Positions 6,161 to 12,533 of a DNA stretch of 18,396 nucleotides are shown here, piece after piece. The notes under the pieces are model-generated. The model searched no databases and was not told where the DNA came from. It saw only the letters and a program-made list of their open reading frames with translations. Made by a program: the position numbers and the translations under genes. Origin of the DNA: an uncultured Victivallaceae bacterium (GTDB lineage: Bacteria > Verrucomicrobiota > Lentisphaeria > Victivallales > Victivallaceae); assembly GCA_934663655.1 (NCBI GenBank), contig CAKUKT010000016.1, positions 1 to 18,396 on the forward strand, written 5' to 3'. Position 1 is the stretch's first letter. Each line of letters begins with the position of its first letter.

Positions 6161-8473
6161 ATGAAAACTTTTCTCACCTTTCTCCTCGGAACCGCCCTCC
6201 TCGGCGCAGCCGCCGGCGACAGCGCCGCCTCGGTGCGGAAAAATCTCGAGCGGATGCCCCGCCCCTGGCAGAACCCCGCCTACCACCCCGCTCCGGAAGA
6301 TGAAACCTACGTGGGCGGCGCCAATACCGGCGTAATCGACAAACTCGATCGTCAACGTTACACGGCGGTTCTGCGCGACTGGGCGGAGCAATATGATTTC
6401 TTCACGCTCGAAGAACTCGGCCGCACTTTCGAAAATGATCCGATATATCTGGTCAAAATCACCTCCCCCGGAGTGCCCGCCGATCAGAAGTTCCGGATTG
6501 CGCTCACCTCACTGCACACCGGCAGTGAACGTTCCCCTCTCTACGCGCTGATGGCGGCGATGGAGTTTCTCTGCTCTCCCGAGGCGCAGAAATACCGCGA
6601 CCGTTACGAGATCGCAATCGTGCCGAGCGGCAATCCTTACGGTTTCTTCCGAACCGAGGAGTTCTCACCGTGGAACAGCCGCAAAGTCATCCCCTACGCC
6701 CCCCCGGAATCGGAGTGGTATATCCGGAATCTGAGCTTCAAGAAGATCGCTGACTCCCCGGAAATCGCCGCCTTCTGCAAATTGATCGACGATTTTCAAC
6801 CGGAGATTCAGATCGACTGGCACGGTGTCGGCCGCCATATTCCCGGCGAAATCATGCATCAGTACATCAACTCCGCCGGCAGCAATCATACGCTGGCCGG
6901 CTGGTCAAACCTTCTGGACGAGGCGATGCTCTCCTCGGCCGTGCGGGCCGGTCATTCGCTGCCGCGCTACGAGGAGTCCCTGCAACGGCTGAAATCGGTG
7001 ACGGCGGCGGGTCAGGCCTTCCCACGCCGTTTCCGCGAATCAAAGGAACTCTTTTATACCGACCTCTACCCCTACCTCAAGTATCACACCATGCCGCTCA
7101 CCATGGAGATCGCCTATGAGGGGATGGCGGTTGCCGCGCTGCGGGGGTTGCTCGACTTCGGGCTCAATCCGCCGACTGAGCTCAACGGCAGCCTGCCGGT
7201 CGACAATCTGCGCACCGACTTCGGCGGTCTGACCGTCGGTTCCGGCGGCGTTACCCCGGGCGAGAAACGCGCCAGCCGCGTCGAACTCTGGAACCAGATC
7301 GAAGGCGTGAACACCTTCCGCGCCTACCCGCGATTTTATGGACGCGATCTCTTTGTCATCACGCTGGGACGAGCCGGAATCAAAGAATTTTTCGGCGATA
7401 AAAACCCCAATTCATGGAGTAGACTGGATCAGGAGCAATTCTTTGCGCCCCGTACTTCCGGCGCCGAATATGACTGGGAGGCGATCAACCAGTTTCTGCG
7501 CCTGGGGCCGGAAACACAGCTGGCTCCGCAGGGCGGTTTGGCAGTCAGCATGAATGCACCCGAACACCTCAGGATCGAACACGGCCTCTCCTTTGCCTTC
7601 GATATCCCGGTGGCGGCGCGATATCAGGCCGAAATCCTCGACCTCCGGGTCAACGGTTTTGAACTTCCCAACGCACCGCGCGACGGCTGGCAGCTGCTCA
7701 AAACCGACCTCGGGTACCGGGTGGTGATCAAATTGTCCGGCGAAAAATGCGCTGACCACAACTTCTTCATCGTCAGCTGTGGCTACACCTCCGACGCCCC
7801 GGCGCCGACCTGGGGCTGGAAACCGCAGAACGGCTGGCCGGAAACCACAGCTCCGGCAGCCCCGGCGACAACAGCGGAAACTCCGGCCACTCCTTCGGCT
7901 CCCCCCGCCGCCAAACCGCTGATAACCGAGAATTTCGAAACCCTCGCTCCCCAGGGCGTCGAAGCGTGGAACGGCCATTCCGCCTGGGGCAACTTCCATC
8001 CCGGTGAAGTGGAGATCATCCACGAAAACGACGGAGGATTCGTCCGGCTCACCGGCAAAGGCAGGCTGACCGCGCGCACCAATTCCGGGATCATGCCAAA
8101 TGAGGATTTCGCACTCTCGTTTGACCTGAAACTGCTGCCCGGCGGATCGCTCTATTGCCAGGCAGGCGATCCCGGAAAACCCTTCGCCGCGGTGTTCGCG
8201 GTGGAGCGCGGCGGCGCGGCGGTGTTTCATCTCACCGGCGCTGACGGCCAGAGCAGCCGGAAACCCGCCGGCCTCGCCATCCCGGAGAACACTCCGGTCC
8301 GGCTGACGCTGGAACGCCGCAACGGTCAGCTCCGCCTCCGCGCCGGTGACAAAACGGGGATGGAATTTCCCGCTCCCGCCGGTTGCGGCGTATCGGTATT
8401 CAATCTGATGTCAGCCGAGGGAAAACCCGCCGCCGCCTTTGAGGTGGACAATTTCGAACTTAAGCGGCTGTAA
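6161..8473 (+). CDS. Secreted M14-type zinc carboxypeptidase-like protein with extra C-terminal beta-domain
   Basis: This 770-residue protein starts at ATG 6161 with AGGAG eight bases upstream, 18 bases after the LamG gene. A signal peptide covers residues 1 to about 19 (MKTFLTFLLGTALLGAAAG). An M14-like fold follows: LGRTFENDPIYLVKI at about 86-100, H119 and E123 (LHTGSERSP), NPYGFF, R174 in NSRK, H221 in DWHG and E316 in MEIAYE as likely catalytic Glu. The H-x3-E spacing is one longer than usual for M14. Residues about 345-547 form a beta-rich domain whose DNA equals that of the upstream paralog. An Ala/Pro/Thr linker (about 562-585) leads to a jelly-roll-like domain (about 586-770) that the paralog lacks. 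Last gene of the operon; likely an exported peptidase or amidase working with the LamG protein. The substrate is unknown. Confidence 0.85.
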   Translation: MKTFLTFLLGTALLGAAAGDSAASVRKNLERMPRPWQNPAYHPAPEDETYVGGANTGVIDKLDRQRYTAVLRDWAEQYDFFTLEELGRTFENDPIYLVKITSPGVPADQKFRIALTSLHTGSERSPLYALMAAMEFLCSPEAQKYRDRYEIAIVPSGNPYGFFRTEEFSPWNSRKVIPYAPPESEWYIRNLSFKKIADSPEIAAFCKLIDDFQPEIQIDWHGVGRHIPGEIMHQYINSAGSNHTLAGWSNLLDEAMLSSAVRAGHSLPRYEESLQRLKSVTAAGQAFPRRFRESKELFYTDLYPYLKYHTMPLTMEIAYEGMAVAALRGLLDFGLNPPTELNGSLPVDNLRTDFGGLTVGSGGVTPGEKRASRVELWNQIEGVNTFRAYPRFYGRDLFVITLGRAGIKEFFGDKNPNSWSRLDQEQFFAPRTSGAEYDWEAINQFLRLGPETQLAPQGGLAVSMNAPEHLRIEHGLSFAFDIPVAARYQAEILDLRVNGFELPNAPRDGWQLLKTDLGYRVVIKLSGEKCADHNFFIVSCGYTSDAPAPTWGWKPQNGWPETTAPAAPATTAETPATPSAPPAAKPLITENFETLAPQGVEAWNGHSAWGNFHPGEVEIIHENDGGFVRLTGKGRLTARTNSGIMPNEDFALSFDLKLLPGGSLYCQAGDPGKPFAAVFAVERGGAAVFHLTGADGQSSRKPAGLAIPENTPVRLTLERRNGQLRLRAGDKTGMEFPAPAGCGVSVFNLMSAEGKPAAAFEVDNFELKRL
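7191..7794 (+). repeat. 604-bp perfect direct repeat, copy 2
   Basis: Second copy of the block at 706-1309. The full genes remain collinear at an offset of 6485 bp on both sides, so the block is not an inserted element but a homogenised part of paralogous genes. Confidence 0.97.
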
Positions 8474-8481
8474 AAACGTTC

Positions 8482-8508
8482 CGGGCGCGGCGGAAAACGC
8501 CGCGCCCG
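8482..8508. terminator. 11-bp GC hairpin after the M14 operon
   Basis: An 11-bp perfect stem (8482-8492 with 8498-8508) closes a GAAAA loop, 8 bases after the stop codon of the M14 gene. There is no T-run downstream. Its position between convergent genes suggests transcript end formation on either strand. Confidence 0.6.
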
Positions 8509-8515
8509 ATGATCC

Positions 8516-8558
8516 GACGGGAGCGGTTCCCCCATACCGGGGGGGAACTGCTCCCGTC
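8516..8558. terminator. Long hairpin between convergent genes
   Basis: Arms 8516-8533 and 8541-8558 pair over 18 positions with one G-T wobble, around a 7-base loop. It lies directly behind the 8482 hairpin and 33 bases before the end of the minus-strand gene. The structure is symmetrical on both strands, so a bidirectional terminator or 3'-end stabiliser is likely, although the usual T-run is missing. Confidence 0.6.
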
Positions 8559-8591
8559 AAGTTATAAACGACCGGTGAACAACCTTCCAGT

Positions 8592-9605
8592 TCACACCCG
8601 GACGGGATAACTCCAGAGTTCACCCGCCGCCTCGTCCGGAGAGGCGGCAAGACGGCTGAACACGAATCGACACTCCAGTTCGTCGCGTTCGGCATGAGCG
8701 AAGTTGGTGTTCCAGAAGCTGTTGAGAATGCTGAACCACAGCTGCGGCTCCACCCGGTCGCCGGGATGGAATTTATTTCCGTCCCGGGAATGAATCCCGC
8801 CGAACATCGCAATCGGCGTATCCGGGGAGGCGACAACCAACCGACCGTCCGCGTAGTCGAGTTCGACGCCGTTGTTGACGCCGATCCCCTCGCCGCAGCC
8901 TCCCGGGATGATATCGTCCGGCACCCGCACCCGCGTCGCCTGCGAATAGTAGGCGAACCCGCCGAAACCCGCCGCCGGAAACCCGAACCCGGTCATGATG
9001 TGAATCGGACGCCGGGTACCGGAAAACCAGAAACGCAGCCGCAATTCGACATCGCCGCCGGGGAAGAAGTTCCATTTCGCTTCGACGAAGTCGCAGAAGG
9101 CAAGGCGGTATTCGACCCGGAAACCGGTCAAACCAGCCGTCCGGCGACGGAAACATCCGGTGGCCACGGCCCGTTCCCGCTGCCGCCGCTCCTCCGGAAT
9201 CGCCCGGCGTTCAATCGCCCGACGCGGCACTTCGCCGGTGATACATTCGCAGAGCGGCACGCCGAACTCTCCGACCGTCTCCGGGGCAGCAAGGACGCCG
9301 AGCGCCTCCTCCAGTTCCCCGATCCCGCAGGGACTCCATTCGACCGGAACCGCGACACCCCCGGGAGCCTCCTCCCACCGGTAGCGGCGAAACGCACCGG
9401 GAGCAAGCGAACTGCAGAAAAAACGCACCAGCCGCGGCAGAGCGCCTCCCCACACCTCATCGGAATCACTGAACACCGCCGGCCGCCGGAACCCCGGACA
9501 GAGTTCCAGTTCCGGCTGCACCACCTCACCGCTCTCCACATCACGCAACACTCCGCCGGGCGCGTGCTGCGCTGAGTCACGCACCTCCACCCAGCCCGAA
9601 CGCAC
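8592..9605 (-). CDS. Protein resembling the C-terminal beta-sandwich of GH38-like alpha-mannosidases; possibly truncated
   Basis: The 337-residue frame starts at GTG 9605 with AAGGGG six bases upstream, 17 bases after the stop of the isomerase gene, so it is the second cistron of that unit. I see no signal peptide and no catalytic motif. The opening (GGVLRDVESGEVV) and the later GVNNGVELDYADGRLVVASPDTPIAMFGGI and SILNSFWNTNF stretches resemble the late beta-sandwich of GH38-like enzymes, where N-G-x-L, DxP(L/I)..FG and W-x-TNF patterns recur. The N-terminal catalytic barrel is absent, so this may be a remnant left by a deletion or a stand-alone beta-domain. The long competing frame on the other strand (8694-9575) has low-complexity Arg/Pro-rich content and no ribosome site. 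The family call is tentative. Confidence 0.5.
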   Translation of the reverse strand: MRSGWVEVRDSAQHAPGGVLRDVESGEVVQPELELCPGFRRPAVFSDSDEVWGGALPRLVRFFCSSLAPGAFRRYRWEEAPGGVAVPVEWSPCGIGELEEALGVLAAPETVGEFGVPLCECITGEVPRRAIERRAIPEERRQRERAVATGCFRRRTAGLTGFRVEYRLAFCDFVEAKWNFFPGGDVELRLRFWFSGTRRPIHIMTGFGFPAAGFGGFAYYSQATRVRVPDDIIPGGCGEGIGVNNGVELDYADGRLVVASPDTPIAMFGGIHSRDGNKFHPGDRVEPQLWFSILNSFWNTNFAHAERDELECRFVFSRLAASPDEAAGELWSYPVRV

Positions 9606-9622
9606 CCCTGCGCCCCTTCCGC

Positions 9623-11431
9623 TCAGCCGCGCTTCCAGTGCAGCACCACCAGCGTCGAGAAACCCGTTTCGCTCTCGACCCGGTAGGCGCCGACCCCGGC
9701 CGGGATGATCGCCGACTGGAATTTCCGCAGCGAAACCCGGCGTTCCGGCTCAGCCTCGGGAATCAACACGACTTCGCTGCCGACGGTGAGTGTAACGATA
9801 TGCATGAAGCGACCTTCGGTGTCGTGCCGGGCAAATTCATCGAAGTGCAGCCTTTCGATATCGAAAGGCATCCGGGGATCGCTGGTGTAGCGTTCGAGCT
9901 GGTAGTCGCGATTCCATGCCACCACCTCCGGTTTGGCCAGAAGGTGTTTTTTCGCCCACTCCTCCCGGACGAATTTGTCGTTGTCGAAACTGTGGTTCAG
10001 ATGCATTTTCACGGGAGGAGCGGTCATGGTTTTCGTGTTGTCGTCCCAGCTCGGACGGGCGAAATCGTAAGTGAAAAAGCTGTACTCGGTCGCGGCAATG
10101 CTCGGACAGGTGTCCATCTCCAGCACCATCTGGTTGCCGCCGTGGCCGTGGGCGGTGCCGGGGGGGATCAGGTAGAGGTCGCCGACCCGGCTGGTGTGGT
10201 TGGCGATGAAATCGCGCCAGTTCGGAATCACCTTGCGGTTGTCGGAATCCCGGGCAAGTTGTTCCCACTCTTCGAGGTCGGCATCCTCCCGGTAGCCGAG
10301 CCAGGTGTTGGCGCCTTCATAGGCTTCGGCGATATAGTAGGTTTCGTAGCGGCCGAGCGGTTCGCGGAAGTGGCGCCGCACGTAGTCGGTACTCGGGTGG
10401 TTATGGATCGGCATGCTGATGCGCTCGGCGGGTTCGGGTTTCGGGAAGTAGCCGTCGTCGAGCCAGACGTCCAGCGGGAAGAGATCGGGGTATTCGCGGG
10501 CGATCAGGGGACCGACGAATTTTTCGGGATGAATCATCAGGTTCATCGCGGGCATGTTGATCATTTCCGGACCGCCGACGTCGACGAGCATGGAGAGTTC
10601 GGGTCCGGCGAGTTCATTCCAGGCGTTGCACTCCAACCCCGGCACGTCAAAGAGCTCCCGGTAGCGGTAGGCTCCCCACGGGCCGGGCTGGAAAATCGGC
10701 ACCTCCTTGACCGGCTGTTCGAGCAGGCGGTCGATGATGGTGAAGTAGACTGACGCGGGGATGAATTTGAGCGATTCAAAACCGATGCCTTCGACATAGG
10801 CGTCGAGGCGCGACATGCAGAAGTTTTTCTGTCGATCGAGCAGGTAGTAATCACAGTAGTAGTACTCTTTCCAAGAGTAATCGGAGCGCGGCACCTCCGC
10901 GCCGAAGGGAACCAGCTGCCCGTCCCACATCTCCCAGAGGATCGGCTGGCGGGTCTTGTCGAAATAGATGATGCGGCCGCAGACGGAAGCGAGTTCGGGA
11001 ATGGCGGCGCCGGGACCGTAAACGACGATTTTCCGGTCGGAACCGCCGAGTTTTGCAGCGAGGGCGGCGACGGCGTCGGGATTCATCAGGTCGCTGATCG
11101 TGCCGTCGGTATTGACGATGCCGAAGCCGGGATCGCCGGTATCTATGAAGGGTTTCTTGAGTTCAGCGATCTCGGCGGCGGAACGGTACAGCGAAGCGGC
11201 GGGGAAAAATTCACAGACGATGCTGCGGCGTTCAAGTTCAGCGGTGAGTGCGGGGATGATGCGGTTCCAGTCGATATTGTACCAGCCGTCGAAAGCGCAT
11301 CCCGGTGAAGAGGTGATGACATCGGCGAGGGCGGTGATGGTCGATTCGGGTCCGAAAGCGATTGCGTCGAGCTGTTCGGGTTCGATGGGGATGAAATTTT
11401 CGGTGAATTTCCGGGATTCATAGAGAGGCAT
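9623..11431 (-). CDS. Class I mannose-6-phosphate isomerase-like protein, long form
   Basis: The 602-residue product should interconvert mannose 6-phosphate and fructose 6-phosphate in the cytoplasm. Residues from about 225 to the end form the bicupin isomerase: GPWGAYR (250-256), H343-N-H345 followed by E363 in RYETYYI, and LIPPGTAH with H428. In classical enzymes the first motif is Q-x-H, so His replaces Gln as a presumed metal ligand. Residues 1 to about 210 are an extension of unknown role with some alpha/beta character (RKIVVYGPGAA); I could not place it in a family. ATG 11431 has AAGGAG seven bases upstream and a near-perfect promoter. The XRE-cupin regulator diverges from it, and the GH38-like gene follows 17 bases downstream, which fits use of mannose from glycans. 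Confidence 0.8.
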   Translation of the reverse strand: MPLYESRKFTENFIPIEPEQLDAIAFGPESTITALADVITSSPGCAFDGWYNIDWNRIIPALTAELERRSIVCEFFPAASLYRSAAEIAELKKPFIDTGDPGFGIVNTDGTISDLMNPDAVAALAAKLGGSDRKIVVYGPGAAIPELASVCGRIIYFDKTRQPILWEMWDGQLVPFGAEVPRSDYSWKEYYYCDYYLLDRQKNFCMSRLDAYVEGIGFESLKFIPASVYFTIIDRLLEQPVKEVPIFQPGPWGAYRYRELFDVPGLECNAWNELAGPELSMLVDVGGPEMINMPAMNLMIHPEKFVGPLIAREYPDLFPLDVWLDDGYFPKPEPAERISMPIHNHPSTDYVRRHFREPLGRYETYYIAEAYEGANTWLGYREDADLEEWEQLARDSDNRKVIPNWRDFIANHTSRVGDLYLIPPGTAHGHGGNQMVLEMDTCPSIAATEYSFFTYDFARPSWDDNTKTMTAPPVKMHLNHSFDNDKFVREEWAKKHLLAKPEVVAWNRDYQLERYTSDPRMPFDIERLHFDEFARHDTEGRFMHIVTLTVGSEVVLIPEAEPERRVSLRKFQSAIIPAGVGAYRVESETGFSTLVVLHWKRG

Positions 11432-11460
11432 TTTCCGACTCCTTCTGGTTGTTGTGATAT

Positions 11461-11489
11461 ATTATGAAGTACAACTGTTCTATTGTCAA
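11461..11489 (-). promoter_or_regulatory. Promoter of the mannose-6-phosphate isomerase gene
   Basis: Read on the minus strand: -35 TTGACA (11489-11484), 17-bp spacer, -10 CATAAT (11466-11461). Transcription would start near 11453, about 20 nt before the ATG. The -35 lies in the 13-bp palindrome CTATTGTCAATAG (11480-11492), and the spacer holds one copy of the putative operator at 11469-11484. Confidence 0.8.
11469..11484. promoter_or_regulatory. Putative operator copy 1, GTACA-N2-TGTTC dyad
   Basis: Bases 11469-11484 read GTACAACTGTTCTATT. The core GTACA-N2-TGTTC is an imperfect dyad, and the site fills the -35/-10 spacer of the isomerase promoter, a typical place for a repressor. The neighbouring XRE-cupin protein is the obvious candidate binder, by inference. 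Confidence 0.5.
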
Positions 11490-11562
11490 TAGTTGAAGCA
11501 AAAATTTTGAGAAAAATCGACCTGCCGACCCGCCGTTTTCCAGCCTTTTGCATCAATATATA

Positions 11563-11578
11563 GTACACTTGTTCTATT
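11563..11578. promoter_or_regulatory. Putative operator copy 2, GTACA-N2-TGTTC dyad
   Basis: Bases 11563-11578 read GTACACTTGTTCTATT, matching copy 1 at 14 of 16 positions, 94 bp away (about nine helix turns). It lies between the divergent promoters, upstream of both genes. Confidence 0.45.
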
Positions 11579-11645
11579 TACAAACACATTTAAAAACTTT
11601 TTTCCATTTTTTTCTCTTTTACCCCGCCCAATCTCCGCCGCCGGG

Positions 11646-11673
11646 TTGTTTTTCCATTTCCCCACGCTATATT
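11646..11673 (+). promoter_or_regulatory. Probable promoter of the XRE-cupin regulator gene
   Basis: TTGTTT (11646-11651), 16-bp spacer, TATATT (11668-11673). A start of transcription near 11680 rules out the upstream TTG at 11675 as translation start and supports ATG 11729. Confidence 0.5.
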
Positions 11674-11728
11674 ATTGGTGCGTCCGGATCTCTCCCCGGC
11701 GCACCAATCGGAACTTTACGGTACAGTC

Positions 11729-12301
11729 ATGGAAAACGATGCAAATTTGTCCCGGCTCGAACTCGGGCAGAAGATCAACGCCCTGCGCCTGCGCAGCAAT
11801 ATCTCCATGCGGCAGCTCGCCCGCGACGCCGGAGTGGCGGTGAGTTATCTCTCCGGAGTCGAGAAAAACACCGTCTCGCCGACCCTGGCGATGCTGAGAA
11901 AAATTCTGCTCGCCCTCGGCACCGACCTTGCGAGTTTTTTCTCCGAGGCCGATCCGGTATCCTCGGGCAACATATTCCGCAAGGGGCAGATGCGGTCAGC
12001 TTCCGACGCCAAGCGGCTTTACACCTTTCTGCTGCCCCGTCGCCCCGACATCAAACTCGGGTTGCAGGAAGAGATCTATCTCCCCGGCGAAACCGAGGAG
12101 CCGATTTTTGAAACCATTCAGAGTGACTTCTGCGGTTACGTACTTCAGGGACGGCTGGAGGTGGAAATCGGCGATGCTCCGCCGACGGTGTTGCAGCCCG
12201 GCGACGCATTTTTTGTTCCCTCCGGGATGCGTTCCCGGGGCCGTTGCGCCGGCGATGAACCGGCCCGGGTGATAACCGCGATGACCCCGCCCCGGTACTG
12301 A
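11729..12301 (+). CDS. XRE family regulator with C-terminal cupin domain
   Basis: The 190-residue protein has an XRE helix-turn-helix at about 12-66 (GQKINALRLRSNISMRQLARDAGVAVSYLSGVE) and a cupin-2 sensor barrel at about 105-187 (GYVLQGRLEVEIG, LQPGDAFFVPSGM). This is the common HTH-cupin layout, in which the cupin binds a small molecule or sugar derivative. The frame is open from a TTG at 11675, but the promoter overlaps that codon, so ATG 11729 was chosen even though its ribosome site is weak. It diverges from the mannose-6-phosphate isomerase gene and probably controls it and itself through the two GTACA-N2-TGTTC sites. Confidence 0.88.
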   Translation: MENDANLSRLELGQKINALRLRSNISMRQLARDAGVAVSYLSGVEKNTVSPTLAMLRKILLALGTDLASFFSEADPVSSGNIFRKGQMRSASDAKRLYTFLLPRRPDIKLGLQEEIYLPGETEEPIFETIQSDFCGYVLQGRLEVEIGDAPPTVLQPGDAFFVPSGMRSRGRCAGDEPARVITAMTPPRY

Positions 12302-12533
12302 AACCCGCCGGACGACCGCATGGCGCAATCTGGCTGCGGCCGGTCGGACGACAATCTCTACCGGCAGGGTTGTCCCGGGGGGCGGCCGGTCGGGGAGCCT
12401 ACCGGCGGAGAATGATTTTTCGCCGTAAACCGGCACAGGACTGGAAAAATCATCAAAACCGGTGTAAATTCTCTTTTGTAGCGGTTTTTTGGTTCCGGAC
12501 GATGCAGTCAGAGATGCAGTGATTGAGGATTCG
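12302..12533. other. Gene-free 232-bp spacer with tandem hairpins
   Basis: The 6-mers GCCGGT (12339), ACCGGC (12360), GCCGGT (12385) and ACCGGC (12401) alternate in orientation, so two tandem hairpins or one larger alternative stem can form. The 12-mer GCGGCCGGTCGG is present at 12336-12347 and 12382-12393. They may end the XRE-cupin transcript. I found no convincing promoter for the sigma gene here, only AT-rich stretches near 12440-12490. Confidence 0.4.

Noticed and set aside
5300..6391. Minus-strand open frame spanning the LamG and M14 genes
   Set aside because: It crosses the boundary of two well-supported plus-strand genes and has no family features.
8694..9575. Plus-strand open frame of 293 codons opposite the GH38-like gene
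   Set aside because: Its product is rich in Arg, Pro and Glu with no recognisable fold and no ribosome site; the minus frame has hydrophobic/aromatic patterning, a ribosome site and operon spacing.
9638..10753. Plus-strand open frame of 371 codons inside the isomerase gene
   Set aside because: It is the antisense of clear mannose-6-phosphate isomerase motifs and arises from GC-rich third positions.
12489..12533. TTG start for the sigma factor 15 codons upstream
   Set aside because: There is no ribosome site, and ATG 12534 or 12537 leads directly into region 1.2 with GAGG upstream.
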